64,000 nucleotides of DNA, from NCBI GenBank assembly GCA_021773235.1, contig JAJFKL010000018.1:1-64000 (forward strand), read 5' to 3'. Position numbers and translations under genes: made by a program. This DNA is from Gammaproteobacteria bacterium (lineage in GTDB: Bacteria; Pseudomonadota; Gammaproteobacteria; Eutrophobiales; Eutrophobiaceae). This document shows, piece after piece, positions 1 through 8,962 of the stretch (positions within the stretch are counted from its first letter, which is position 1; each line of letters opens with the position of its first letter). The notes beneath the pieces are model-generated. The model made no database searches. It worked only from the letters and a program-made list of their open reading frames with translations, and was not told the DNA's origin.

Positions 1-70
1 ACTTCTAATTAACACAGGTGGCTGATATATATTTATCACTGCCACACTGTATTTATACATCAGGCTGTTT

Positions 71-1864
71 ATGAACAAACCAAAGATTCTGATCGTAGAC
101 GATGAACGATTATTTCTGAATATCATCGTAGATTTACTCAAGGATGACTACGAGACTTTCACAGCTAAAAATGGTAATGAGGCTCTTGAATATATCAAGA
201 GTGAATCTCTACCAGATCTTATTATCCTAGATATTGTCCTGCCTGATATGGATGGTTTTGAAGTTTGTAAGCACTTCAAGAAAAGTAAACATACCTGTGA
301 TATTCCAATTATTTTTCTGACCATAAAATCAGATGTTGACGATGAAACCAAGGGGTTTGAAGCTGGCGCAATAGACTACATCACCAAACCAATTAGCCCG
401 GCTATTCTAAAGGCTCGAGTCAAGACGCATATTGCATTGATGCAAGCACATAAGAAGCTTGCACAACATGCTCTGGATTTAGAGAGAACTGTTGCAGAAA
501 GAACACGCGAATTAACCAATGAAATAGAAGAACGCAAAACCATAGAAACGCAATTACGTTTTCTGGCCAATTATGACTTACTCACTAAACTTCCAAATCG
601 AATTCTGTTTAGAGAACATCTAGATCAATCAATCAAACAAGCGCAGCGAAACAAAAGTTCTGTCGCATTACTATTAATAGACATCGATGGCTTTAAACAT
701 ATTAATGATAGCTTGGGTCATCATCAGGGCGATGTACTTCTACAAGCAGTAGCAGATAGATTAAGTGTTTGTATCAGAGATGTCGATCAAGTCGCTCGTT
801 TAGGCGGCGATGAGTTTACTGTCATTCTTGCTGAAACGACGGACAAGAAAAGTGCCGCCCTTGTTGCTGAAAAAATAATTAAGACTATATCAAATCCTAT
901 ACAGCTCGATCGACAGGAAGTTTATATCAGTGCTAGCGTAGGCATAACATTGCTTCCTAAAGATACAAGTGACCCCAGTACATTACTGGGTTATGCAGAT
1001 ATGGCGATGTACGAAGCCAAGGCCAAAGGTAAAAATGCTTATGAATTCTACACATCACGATTATTAAGCCGTGTTCATACACGTGTTGATATGGAGAAAG
1101 AATTGCATAAGGCTATAGGCACAAAACAACTACAACTCTACTACCAGCCAATCTTTAAAACACAGCACGGTGAACTCTATGGCGCAGAAGCTTTAATCAG
1201 GTGGAAGCATCCTGATCGGGGGTTAATATCACCGGTAGAATTCATACCTATAGCTGAAGATAGCGACCTTATTCTACAATTAGGGGAATGGGTATTAGAA
1301 GAAGCTATTAAAACAGCTGCACACTGGAATAAAGTTGGTGAAGAAAGTGAGTTTCATATTGCAGTTAATATGTCATCCAGACAATTTCAGCAGGACAGCA
1401 CAAGTATAGAATTAGTAGATCAATTTTTATCTGAATTCGACCTATCCCCTCACCTTTTGAACCTTGAGATCACAGAAAGTCTGATGATGGAAGACCGGCA
1501 TAAGGTTATTAACAAACTTAATGCATTAGATAAGATAGGCGTTGGATTATCTATTGATGATTTCGGCACAGGCTATTCTTCATTAAGCTATATTCGCCGT
1601 TTCCCGATTAATACCATCAAGATAGATAAATCATTTATTCACGACATCACGCTTGATTCCGAAGACGCGACCCTCATCACTGCTATAATTGCTATGGCAA
1701 AAAACCTGGGGATGAATGTCGTTGCAGAGGGAGTTGAAACTGCAGAACAATATCGTTTTCTACAAGATCATGGTTGTGACATTGTGCAAGGCTATTACTT
1801 TTGCAAACCTGTTCCACAAGACAAATTTGAAAAAGATTTTTTTAAGCTGCTGCAATCGGTATAA
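71..1864 (+). CDS. Receiver-GGDEF-EAL cyclic-di-GMP signalling protein
   Basis: A 597-residue cytoplasmic response regulator that likely makes and/or breaks cyclic-di-GMP. Residues 1-120 form a receiver domain with acidic pair D10/D11, phospho-acceptor D54, T84 and K106. A helical, probably coiled-coil linker (about 120-165) leads to a GGDEF domain with intact GGDEF at 245-249, preceded by an RxxD sequence five residues upstream that matches the allosteric inhibitory I-site. The EAL domain has E373-A-L and downstream DDFGTGYSSL, EGVET and QGYYF motifs, so both catalytic halves look intact. No membrane segment is visible. It stands alone; a partner kinase is not in view upstream. Which activity dominates cannot be read from sequence. 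Confidence 0.95.
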   Translation: MNKPKILIVDDERLFLNIIVDLLKDDYETFTAKNGNEALEYIKSESLPDLIILDIVLPDMDGFEVCKHFKKSKHTCDIPIIFLTIKSDVDDETKGFEAGAIDYITKPISPAILKARVKTHIALMQAHKKLAQHALDLERTVAERTRELTNEIEERKTIETQLRFLANYDLLTKLPNRILFREHLDQSIKQAQRNKSSVALLLIDIDGFKHINDSLGHHQGDVLLQAVADRLSVCIRDVDQVARLGGDEFTVILAETTDKKSAALVAEKIIKTISNPIQLDRQEVYISASVGITLLPKDTSDPSTLLGYADMAMYEAKAKGKNAYEFYTSRLLSRVHTRVDMEKELHKAIGTKQLQLYYQPIFKTQHGELYGAEALIRWKHPDRGLISPVEFIPIAEDSDLILQLGEWVLEEAIKTAAHWNKVGEESEFHIAVNMSSRQFQQDSTSIELVDQFLSEFDLSPHLLNLEITESLMMEDRHKVINKLNALDKIGVGLSIDDFGTGYSSLSYIRRFPINTIKIDKSFIHDITLDSEDATLITAIIAMAKNLGMNVVAEGVETAEQYRFLQDHGCDIVQGYYFCKPVPQDKFEKDFFKLLQSV

Positions 1865-2028
1865 GTTACTTATAAATCTACTTCTGCCGCTCTTTTCGTT
1901 CATCTTGTATTAATTAAAATAAAGGCTATTCAGAGCATTGAGCGATTTCTGCATCTGAGTTCTATCGTACTACACCCATTCCAGATCATTGTTCTTCCAT
2001 CTCTACTTACTTACATCTCTTTTGGCAG

Positions 2029-2034
2029 TATAAT
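2029..2034 (+). promoter_or_regulatory. Putative -10 box upstream of fumarase
   Basis: A perfect TATAAT lies 36 bases before the fumarase ATG. A convincing -35 hexamer at normal spacing is lacking; TTACTT at 2007-2012 with a 16-base spacer is the best candidate. The rest of the 206-base gap shows nothing I recognise. Confidence 0.3.
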
Positions 2035-2070
2035 TGAAGCCAAGAACCATTAATTGAACCGAGTACAACA

Positions 2071-3588
2071 ATGACCGTAATCAAACAAAACGACTTGATC
2101 GAGAGCGTAGCTGACGCCCTTCAATATATCTCCTACTACCATCCGCTAGACTTTATTCAGGCGGTGAATGCCGCCTATGAGAAAGAAGAGTCAAAAGCCG
2201 CCAAAGATGCCATGGCGCAAATACTAATCAACTCAAGGATGTGTGCCGAAGGTCATCGTCCCATTTGCCAGGATACCGGTATCGTCACCGTTTTTGTAAA
2301 AGTCGGCATGGATGTGCAATGGGATGCCGAACTCTCTGTAGAAGATATGGTTAACGAAGGCGTAAGAAAGGCCTATAACCATCCTGATAATAAATTACGC
2401 GCCTCCATCATGTCAGATCCGGCTGGCGCACGAATAAATACCGGCGATAATACACCGGCCGTTATTCATATGGAGATTGTTAGTGGCGATAAAGTCGATA
2501 TTCAGGTTGCCGCCAAGGGTGGTGGTTCTGAAGCAAAATCAAAATTTGTTATGTTGAACCCATCAGATGATATTGTTGACTGGGTCGTTAAGACAGTACC
2601 CTCTATGGGCGCTGGTTGGTGCCCGCCGGGTATGCTCGGTATAGGTATAGGTGGAACCGCAGAGAAAGCGATGGTCATGGCAAAAGAGTCATTGATGGAT
2701 CCCGTAGATATACACGAATTAAAGGCGCGTGGCCCGAAATCAAAAATAGAAGAATTACGTCTTGAGATCTATGAGCAAGTAAATAACTTGGGTATAGGTG
2801 CTCAAGGCCTTGGCGGCCTAACGACCGTACTTGATGTAAAGATAAATGATTACCCGACTCACGCAGCAAATAAACCAGTAGCGATGATCCCAAACTGCGC
2901 AGCAACGCGTCATACACATTTCATTCTGGATGGCGCAGGCCCAGCATTACAAACACCGCCGAATCTGGAGGACTGGCCCAAAGTAACTTGGGACGTTGGC
3001 CCTTCTGCCAGACGTGTCGATCTTGACACCGTTACTTCAGAAGACATAAAACAATGGCAACCAGGAGAAACCGTATTACTTTCTGGAAAAATGTTAACCG
3101 GTCGCGATGCAGCACATAAAAAGATTCAGGACTTATTCGACAAAGGTGAACCATTGCCCGATGGTGTTGATTTTAAAAACCGCTTTATCTATTACGTCGG
3201 CCCAGTAGACGCTGTGCGCGAAGAAGTCGTTGGCCCAGCGGGCCCTACAACTGCAACACGTATGGATAAATTTACTGAAATGATGCTGGATAAAACCGGC
3301 TTGATTGGTATGGTCGGCAAAGCAGAACGCGGCCCGATGGGTATTGGTGCCATTAAAAAACATAAAGCGGTTTATCTCATGGCTGTCGGCGGCGCTGCAT
3401 ACCTTGTATCAAAAGCGATAACCGATTCTAAAGTGATTGCCTTTCCAGAATTAGGTATGGAAGCCATTCATGAATTTGAAGTGAAAGACATGCCCGTGAC
3501 TGTGGCGGTCGATGTTAATGGCAATTCAGTACATCAAACCGGCCCACAAGAATGGCAAAAAATTATTTTGGAAAGAAAATCGGCCTAG
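2071..3588 (+). CDS. fumA: Class I (iron-sulfur) fumarate hydratase
   Basis: Interconverts fumarate and malate in the TCA cycle, using an oxygen-sensitive [4Fe-4S] cluster in the cytoplasm. The 505 residues hold the alpha-type N-terminal and beta-type C-terminal regions fused in one chain, as in E. coli FumA, though about 40 residues shorter. Cys66 (in PICQDTG), Cys184 (in WCPPGM) and Cys276 (in PNCAATR) have nearly the same spacing as the cluster ligands of E. coli FumA. The ATG start follows a gap with a TATAAT box. It appears monocistronic; a hairpin follows the stop. The only close alternative in the family is L(+)-tartrate dehydratase, which is normally two separate subunits. Confidence 0.95.
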   Translation: MTVIKQNDLIESVADALQYISYYHPLDFIQAVNAAYEKEESKAAKDAMAQILINSRMCAEGHRPICQDTGIVTVFVKVGMDVQWDAELSVEDMVNEGVRKAYNHPDNKLRASIMSDPAGARINTGDNTPAVIHMEIVSGDKVDIQVAAKGGGSEAKSKFVMLNPSDDIVDWVVKTVPSMGAGWCPPGMLGIGIGGTAEKAMVMAKESLMDPVDIHELKARGPKSKIEELRLEIYEQVNNLGIGAQGLGGLTTVLDVKINDYPTHAANKPVAMIPNCAATRHTHFILDGAGPALQTPPNLEDWPKVTWDVGPSARRVDLDTVTSEDIKQWQPGETVLLSGKMLTGRDAAHKKIQDLFDKGEPLPDGVDFKNRFIYYVGPVDAVREEVVGPAGPTTATRMDKFTEMMLDKTGLIGMVGKAERGPMGIGAIKKHKAVYLMAVGGAAYLVSKAITDSKVIAFPELGMEAIHEFEVKDMPVTVAVDVNGNSVHQTGPQEWQKIILERKSA

Positions 3589-3630
3589 TTATATATTTAA
3601 CGCTTATCAATAAACAAGTTGCTCAAGTTC

Positions 3631-3653
3631 GACGCGCGAAAAGCGCGCGCGTC
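3631..3653. terminator. GC-rich hairpin between convergent genes
   Basis: GACGCGCG and CGCGCGTC form an 8-bp stem around a short A-rich loop, between the ends of the convergent fumarase and RRM genes. It is far more GC-rich than its surroundings. No T-tract follows on either strand, so intrinsic termination is only possible, not clear. Confidence 0.35.
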
Positions 3654-3700
3654 TCAGCTCAAACGTTTGTACTACAAAACCTAAAATAATTAAACCTTAA

Positions 3701-4009
3701 TCACATCTTCTTTTTCCAAATAGAGTTTTCTGGTTTAACTTCACCCTCACTTTTCACAGCTTGTTCTTCTTTTGTCTCTGCTTTTTTAACACGGATCTTA
3801 CTACCATCCACTTCTTTGCCATTCAGGGCTTTCATCGCTGCTTTGGCCTCACCTTGCATAGGCATTTCGATAAATCCAAAACCCTTGGAGCTTCCTGTCT
3901 CATTATCCATAACTAAAGAACAAGACTGTATTCTTCCATAAGTCTCAAACATTTTCTGGAGTTCTGCTTCTGTAGTAGTACGGTCAAGATTGCGTATTAG
4001 TAGTTTCAT
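3701..4009 (-). CDS. Small RNA-binding protein with one RRM domain
   Basis: A 102-residue protein whose first ~80 residues form a single RNA recognition motif. RNP2 is seen as LLIRNL near the N-terminus and RNP1 as KGFGFIEM around residues 42-49. The C-terminal tail (about 80-102) is charged and rich in Lys and Glu. This matches the bacterial stand-alone RRM family common in proteobacteria and cyanobacteria, presumed to bind single-stranded RNA in the cytoplasm; some members are cold-induced, but nothing here shows that. It is monocistronic and convergent with fumarase. The RNA target is unknown. Confidence 0.9.
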   Translation of the reverse strand: MKLLIRNLDRTTTEAELQKMFETYGRIQSCSLVMDNETGSSKGFGFIEMPMQGEAKAAMKALNGKEVDGSKIRVKKAETKEEQAVKSEGEVKPENSIWKKKM

Positions 4010-4170
4010 AGTTTAACGTGATGTATTTGAGTGTTTTACGGATTATCATAAACTGATGTGTGAGTTTATCGCATTTTTAGATAAGGTGTTTCAGGGTTTC
4101 GGTAGTACGTTCCTTCTGCAGTTTGACATATAATAATCAACATATTCACCTGAGCTCTATCACGAACAAT

Positions 4171-4722
4171 ATGAATCTATCAGATCGAATTATATACATG
4201 TTTTTAAAGGGTATTTTATTAATACTGTCTCTCTTCTGTTTAAGCGCTTGCGAGTCAGAAATCGAATCGACAGATAATAAACCTGTCATATCTAATACTG
4301 CCCAGAAAGAAACGGTCATTCAGCAAAAAGAGACGCCGATTATAGCAGAGCCGGAAATTGAAAATAAAAGTTACTTGTTTGATATTACTGATCACAGCCT
4401 TGAGGAACTTGAAGCCTTGTTAGTCAGAGCAGAGGAAGTCTCTCAAGCTCACCCTGCTGACTTTGAAGACCTTGAGATTGTCATGATCATACATGGTCCC
4501 GATATTGATTTATTTACAAGCCAGAATTATGTTGAAAACAAACATCTTATCGATCTAGCTGCTCGTTTAGATGCCTATGATGTCATTGATATGAAAGTTT
4601 GTGAAAAAACCATGTCACTACACGGCGTTGACCGAGATGATCTCCCATCGTTTATCGAACCTGTTCCCTATGCTCCAAGTGAAATTAAAGAACGCTTACA
4701 AGATGGCTACATAAATCTTTAA
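4171..4722 (+). CDS. Putative lipoprotein of unknown function
   Basis: A predicted exported lipoprotein: a hydrophobic stretch is followed by the lipobox LSAC, with the lipidated Cys about 27 residues from the chosen start. The mature part begins with a Ser/Thr/Glu/Lys-rich linker, then an acidic globular region of about 120 residues. I chose the ATG at 4171 rather than the longer TTG at 4123, because that TTG abuts a TATAAT (4129-4134) that would serve as a -10 box. The ATG at 4198 is also possible. The region around ...IVMIIHGPDI... resembles small DsrE-like or intracellular-sulfur-oxidation-type proteins, but this is weak. It is followed after 30 bases by a thioesterase gene. Confidence 0.7.
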   Translation: MNLSDRIIYMFLKGILLILSLFCLSACESEIESTDNKPVISNTAQKETVIQQKETPIIAEPEIENKSYLFDITDHSLEELEALLVRAEEVSQAHPADFEDLEIVMIIHGPDIDLFTSQNYVENKHLIDLAARLDAYDVIDMKVCEKTMSLHGVDRDDLPSFIEPVPYAPSEIKERLQDGYINL

Positions 4723-4752
4723 ACCAAACCTGTCTTTTTACTGGAATCATAT

Positions 4753-5268
4753 ATGGCTAAACAAGAAAAAAGTCTACACATGACAATATTGATGACACCC
4801 GATATGGCCAATTTTTCTGGAAATGTTCATGGCGGAGCAATATTAAAGCTACTAGATCAAGTCGCTTTCGCCTGTGCTGCTCGGTATTGCAAAAGTTATG
4901 TTGTAACCTTGTCTCTTGACCAAGTCACGTTTAATCAACCTATAAAAGTTGGTGAACTGGTTTCATTTCGCGCACATGTGAACTATGTAGGTAATAGTTC
5001 GCTTGAAGTCGGAGTCAAGGTCTTCGCAGAAAATCTAGAGACACAAAATAATCGACATACGAATTCCTGTTACTTCACTATGGTTGCCATGGGTAAAGAT
5101 GGCAAACCTATCAAAGCACCTAAGATTGAAATAAATACAGAATTTGAACAGAAATTATTTGAAGCCGCTTTGATGCGTAAGGAAGCGAGAATAGAACTAT
5201 ATAAAAAGAACAAGGAATTAACTGCAGAAATTCCGGATTATAATTCTGATATTATGACTGACGAATAA
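4753..5268 (+). CDS. Hotdog-fold acyl-CoA thioesterase (YciA/BACH type)
   Basis: Likely hydrolyses acyl-CoA to free fatty acid and CoA. The 171-residue protein has the motif N-x-x-G-x-V-H-G-G-x-I-L near residues 20-32 followed by LLDQVAF, which is the active-site helix region of the BACH/YciA hotdog family, and the YVVTLSLDQVTF strand that follows. The C-terminal ~40 residues are helical and charged beyond the usual core. It sits 30 bases after the lipoprotein gene in the same direction and converges on thiL. Chain-length preference cannot be inferred. Confidence 0.9.
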   Translation: MAKQEKSLHMTILMTPDMANFSGNVHGGAILKLLDQVAFACAARYCKSYVVTLSLDQVTFNQPIKVGELVSFRAHVNYVGNSSLEVGVKVFAENLETQNNRHTNSCYFTMVAMGKDGKPIKAPKIEINTEFEQKLFEAALMRKEARIELYKKNKELTAEIPDYNSDIMTDE

Positions 5269-5273
5269 GGACT

Positions 5274-6233
5274 TTAACTAAAATGTCGGTAGGCATTGGC
5301 TTTAATTCTATAGAGTTCATCATTTTCATCAAATAAACTGAGTTCTGATAATTGATTAGTGATTGTACCAATACAATAGATTGGACAAATAGATTCTAAT
5401 TCATTTAATACTGCGTCAGGTATCCCTGATGGAAGCGTAAAACATAATTCATAATCATCTCCACCGGTTAACGCCATTTCAATAGCCTTATCCTTATCTA
5501 GTTTTTCCAAGCTATCAGAGTAGGGAATTGTTGCTAGTTTTATATCAGCTCCAACCTTGCTCGCTTTTAATATATGACCAAGATCAGCTAATAAACCATC
5601 CGATATATCAATACAACTTGTAGCGATATTCCGCAAAGTAGTTCCTGTTTTCATTCTAGCTTCAGGCCGGTGTAAACGTTGAATTTCTTCTTTGGTCGCT
5701 GCTGGATATAACTGACTGTCTTCAATACTCTTAAATGCATACGCCGCAGCACCCAACTTACCAGTGACGTATATCGCGTCGCCAGGGTTGGCGCCACTAC
5801 GTATCAAGGACTTTCCTTTCGGATTAATACCATGTATCTGCACTGTTATTGATAATGGCCCTTTAGTCAGATCACCGCCTATTAACACCAGAGCATTTTC
5901 TGCTGCTAATGTATTAAAGCTTGATGCAAACTTCTCTATCCAGCCCAGATCTTTGTCTGGCAACGTCAAGGATAGACTTATCCAGCGTGGTGATGCACCC
6001 ATAGCGGCAATGTCACTCAAATTAACGGAAAGTGATTTAAAGGCAATATCTTCGGAAGGTGCATTCTCAAAAAAATGAACTCCTGCAACTAGCGTATCCA
6101 TGGACATCACTAGTTCAGAATCATCGGGGACATTAATAATAGCTGCATCATCGCCTATACCCAAAGCAAGATCGCCCTTACTAGTGGGATGAGCGTCTTT
6201 AAAGAAACGTTCTATTATTTCAAATTCGTTCAT
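5274..6233 (-). CDS. thiL: Thiamine-monophosphate kinase
   Basis: Phosphorylates thiamine monophosphate to thiamine pyrophosphate, the last step of cofactor synthesis. At 319 residues it is close to E. coli ThiL. The N-terminal metal/ATP motif GIGDDAAI, the DTLVAGVHF segment, the GGDLTKGP loop and the CIDISDGLLADLGH stretch are all in place, as in the AIR-synthase-like kinase fold. It is the last gene of the rib-nusB-thiL run on the minus strand, 36 bases after nusB, the same order as in E. coli. The pgpA gene that often follows is absent; a thioesterase gene converges instead. Confidence 0.97.
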   Translation of the reverse strand: MNEFEIIERFFKDAHPTSKGDLALGIGDDAAIINVPDDSELVMSMDTLVAGVHFFENAPSEDIAFKSLSVNLSDIAAMGASPRWISLSLTLPDKDLGWIEKFASSFNTLAAENALVLIGGDLTKGPLSITVQIHGINPKGKSLIRSGANPGDAIYVTGKLGAAAYAFKSIEDSQLYPAATKEEIQRLHRPEARMKTGTTLRNIATSCIDISDGLLADLGHILKASKVGADIKLATIPYSDSLEKLDKDKAIEMALTGGDDYELCFTLPSGIPDAVLNELESICPIYCIGTITNQLSELSLFDENDELYRIKANAYRHFS

Positions 6234-6269
6234 GAAAAATACATTCTCGGGAACGTATAAGAGATGTGA

Positions 6270-6725
6270 TTAACTGGCGTTGCTGATTTCTGTTGAGCGC
6301 AAGTCTTTGGCAACTTTATCGAGAATACCATTGATATATTTGTGAGATTGATCTGCGCCAAACATTTTGGCCAATTCAATTGATTCATTAACAATAATAC
6401 GCCAGGGGATTTCAAGATGATGTTCCAGTTCATAGCAACCAATATGTAAAATAGCACGCTCGATTGCATCTAGTTCATTCACTGGCCGGTCGATTAAATC
6501 GCCAAGTCTTGAATCAAGTTCACCACTATGTTTGATAGTGCCTCTTAATAACAGTTTAAAATATTCAACGTCTGTTTTTGCTAATGTCTGTTCGTCACTT
6601 TCAAACTCGGCAATGACATCACCAACATCTTTGCCTGTCATAAACCATTGGTATAATGCCTGAACTGTATTTCGTCTAGCCTTGATACGTGCACGTTTAC
6701 TAATTGCAGTCACATTGCTATTCAT
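6270..6725 (-). CDS. nusB: Transcription antitermination factor NusB
   Basis: An all-helical RNA-binding protein that, with NusE (S10), binds boxA in rRNA leader transcripts and supports antitermination. The 151-residue sequence has the usual N-terminal RKARRNTVQALYQW-type helix (here ARIKARRNTVQALYQW) and the C-terminal RIIVNESIELAKMFG helix. Its ATG overlaps the ribH stop in an ATGA arrangement, so the two are almost certainly translationally coupled. Position between ribH and thiL is the conserved proteobacterial order. Confidence 0.97.
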   Translation of the reverse strand: MNSNVTAISKRARIKARRNTVQALYQWFMTGKDVGDVIAEFESDEQTLAKTDVEYFKLLLRGTIKHSGELDSRLGDLIDRPVNELDAIERAILHIGCYELEHHLEIPWRIIVNESIELAKMFGADQSHKYINGILDKVAKDLRSTEISNAS

Positions 6726-7201
6726 GATTTTATTTTTTCCAGTACACCAATCATCTCTAATGCTGCTGCGGCTGCTTCTGAACCTTTATTACTCTCTTCA
6801 TCACCGGCTCTATCCATAGCTTGCTCTGAATTGTCTACGGTTAATACACCAAAGATTACCGGCACACCTGAATCAATCGCTAATTGCCCAATACCACGCG
6901 TGCATTCATTAGAGATAAAATCGAAGTGCGGCGTTTCACCTCTAATAATGGCCCCAAGCGTTATGATTGCATCAAATTCATTTTGATCGAGTAATCCTTG
7001 AACAGCAACAGGGATTTCAAATGCCCCTGGTACTTTAACAGCTGTAATAGCTTCATTATTAATACCACTAGAATTAAGTGTCTTTACTGCTCCGTCATAC
7101 AAACGGTCGACAATGAAACTATTAAATCGGCTGGCAACAATCGCAATCTTTACCGCGCCGGTATAAGTATCGTTTTGTTCTATTAATGTTATTTTAGACA
7201 T
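6722..7201 (-). CDS. ribH: 6,7-dimethyl-8-ribityllumazine synthase
   Basis: Condenses 5-amino-6-ribitylaminouracil with 3,4-dihydroxy-2-butanone-4-phosphate to lumazine, the penultimate riboflavin step; forms an icosahedral or pentameric shell. The 159-residue chain has ASRFNSFIVDRL near the N-terminus, the GAFEIPVA motif, and AIIRGETPHFDF with the catalytic His. It lies 13 bases after ribB and overlaps nusB by 4 bases in the riboflavin operon. Confidence 0.97.
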   Translation of the reverse strand: MSKITLIEQNDTYTGAVKIAIVASRFNSFIVDRLYDGAVKTLNSSGINNEAITAVKVPGAFEIPVAVQGLLDQNEFDAIITLGAIIRGETPHFDFISNECTRGIGQLAIDSGVPVIFGVLTVDNSEQAMDRAGDEESNKGSEAAAAALEMIGVLEKIKS

Positions 7202-7214
7202 AGTTTATTATTTA

Positions 7215-8321
7215 TCAGTTCACGTACTCAACCACTTCCAGACCAAAGCCCGACAAAGCATGTATCCTCTTTGGCGCACTAAGTACACGCATTTTTCTGA
7301 CACCTAAATCAGAAAGAATTTGCGCGCCCAGTCCAATGGTTCGTAAATCTTTACTGTTTTTTGTGTTTTTTGTTTCTACCTTCTGTGTATCAGTTTTATA
7401 CGATTCAATCTGCTTGATTAACTCCATCGGTTCATATTGATTACATAATATGACTAATACACCAGATTCTTCTTTAGCAAGTCGTCGTAATACATCATCG
7501 ACTGGCCAACCTCGATCTTTAGCAAGACTGCCTGTGAGATCTGAAATAGGATTCTCTAGGTGAACTCGAACCAATGTCGGTGTACCGGGATCTAACTTTC
7601 CTTTAACCAAAGCCAAATGTAATTTCTTTTCGACCTTGTCCTGATAGGCATGTAATACAAACTCACCATATTCTGTCGGAAAAACAGTTTCAGTCATATG
7701 CTCAACTGTTTTTTCATTCTCAATACGATAGCGAATTAGATCAGCAATAGTGCCAACCTTTACCCCATGTTCTTTAGCAAACTTTTCCAAGTCTGGTCGC
7801 CTTGCCATAGTTCCATCGTCGTTTAGTATTTCAACTATCACTGCTGATGATTCTAATCCGGCAAGCCTTGCCAGATCACAACCCGCCTCAGTATGACCCG
7901 CGCGCGATAACACGCCACCGGCTTGTGCCATCAATGGAAAAACATGACCCGGTTGTACTAGGTCAGTTGGTTTTGCATCGGGATCTACTGCCTTTTGAAT
8001 TGTAAGCGCGCGATCCGCAGCAGAGATTCCAGTAGTAACCCCCTCTGCAGCCTCGATTGATACCGTAAAATTTGTTCCAAAATTTGAATTAGAATTACTT
8101 GTCATTAACGGTAGGTTTAATTTTTGGCAATGCTCACCAGTTAAGGTTAAACAGATCAAGCCTCGACCATACCGAGCCATAAAGTTGATATCTTCCGAAC
8201 GGACACATGATGCCGCGATGATCAAATCGCCTTCGTTCTCGCGATCTTCATCATCCATTAAAATGACCATACGGCCATTGCGGATTTCATCAATAATTTC
8301 TGACGTGGTATTAAGTGACAT
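7215..8321 (-). CDS. ribB: DHBP synthase with degenerate GTP cyclohydrolase II domain (RibBX type)
   Basis: The N-terminal ~205 residues are a complete 3,4-dihydroxy-2-butanone-4-phosphate synthase, which converts ribulose-5-phosphate to the riboflavin four-carbon precursor. The acidic metal loop ([12 protein letters not shown]), [11 protein letters not shown] and the [11 protein letters not shown] segment are all seen. The C-terminal ~160 residues are related to GTP cyclohydrolase II, but the zinc-binding segment normally reading G-D-x-F-G-S-x-R-C-D-C-G is replaced by [16 protein letters not shown]. The three ligand cysteines and the catalytic arginine context are gone. This half therefore should not open GTP, and a separate ribA is expected elsewhere. 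Databases would often label it RibBA. It sits between ribE and ribH. Confidence 0.93.
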   Translation of the reverse strand: MSLNTTSEIIDEIRNGRMVILMDDEDRENEGDLIIAASCVRSEDINFMARYGRGLICLTLTGEHCQKLNLPLMTSNSNSNFGTNFTVSIEAAEGVTTGISAADRALTIQKAVDPDAKPTDLVQPGHVFPLMAQAGGVLSRAGHTEAGCDLARLAGLESSAVIVEILNDDGTMARRPDLEKFAKEHGVKVGTIADLIRYRIENEKTVEHMTETVFPTEYGEFVLHAYQDKVEKKLHLALVKGKLDPGTPTLVRVHLENPISDLTGSLAKDRGWPVDDVLRRLAKEESGVLVILCNQYEPMELIKQIESYKTDTQKVETKNTKNSKDLRTIGLGAQILSDLGVRKMRVLSAPKRIHALSGFGLEVVEYVN

Positions 8322-8363
8322 AATATTTCTTTAATTTTCCAAGCAACTGGTAACTATACATCA

Positions 8364-8954
8364 TTATTTTACTATTAACTGATCTAGATATCTCGCAATC
8401 AGGTCAACTTCAATATTCACTTGGCTCCCTGCTTCGTATTTCGAGAATATTGTTTCAGATAACGTATGCGGAATGATATTGACACTAAAGGTGTTTTCTT
8501 CGACAGCATTAATGGTCAAACTAACTCCATCGACTGTCACTGATCCCTTTTTTGATAGATATCGACTTAATGCGGTTGGGATTTCAATTGTATAGCGTAC
8601 TGAACGAGCATCATCAGCCATATCTAAAACCTTACCAATTCCATCTACATGGCCGCTGACCATGTGACCATTAAGTCGATCAGATAACTGCATTGCCTTT
8701 TCCAGATTGATACAGGAACCAACTTCCAATTTTGAAAACGTTGTCAATTTCAATGTTTCATTTGATAAATCAGCCGTGAAGGAATCATCTTCTTTATCGA
8801 TTATTGTTAAGCATGCACCATTGACGGCAACGCTATCACCAACTTTTAAATCCGATAGATCCATATTGCCTGTTTTAAAGACAAAACGACTATCAGAACC
8901 GTGTTGATCAATAGCGTTAATTTTTCCTGTAGTCTGAATAATGCCTGTAAACAT
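8364..8954 (-). CDS. ribE: Riboflavin synthase, alpha subunit
   Basis: Dismutates two lumazine molecules into riboflavin and a pyrimidine that is recycled. The protein (196 residues) begins with the conserved MFTGIIQTTGKI and has two tandem lumazine-binding barrels: residues ~1-90 (VNGACLTI) and ~95-190 (VDGVSLTINAV). The second repeat follows a SGHVDGIG segment. It lies 8 bases after ribD and 42 bases before ribB. The symbol ribC is used for the same enzyme in some species. Confidence 0.97.
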   Translation of the reverse strand: MFTGIIQTTGKINAIDQHGSDSRFVFKTGNMDLSDLKVGDSVAVNGACLTIIDKEDDSFTADLSNETLKLTTFSKLEVGSCINLEKAMQLSDRLNGHMVSGHVDGIGKVLDMADDARSVRYTIEIPTALSRYLSKKGSVTVDGVSLTINAVEENTFSVNIIPHTLSETIFSKYEAGSQVNIEVDLIARYLDQLIVK

Positions 8955-8962
8955 AATATAGA

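Noticed and set aside
1926-1939. 14-base sequence ctattcagagcatt repeated exactly at 63797-63810
   Set aside because: Several exact 14-base matches are expected by chance in 64 kb; no flanking similarity extends it.
4123-4170. Longer TTG start for the lipoprotein gene
   Set aside because: The TTG abuts a TATAAT and would add 16 residues before the signal peptide; the ATG at 4171 fits better.
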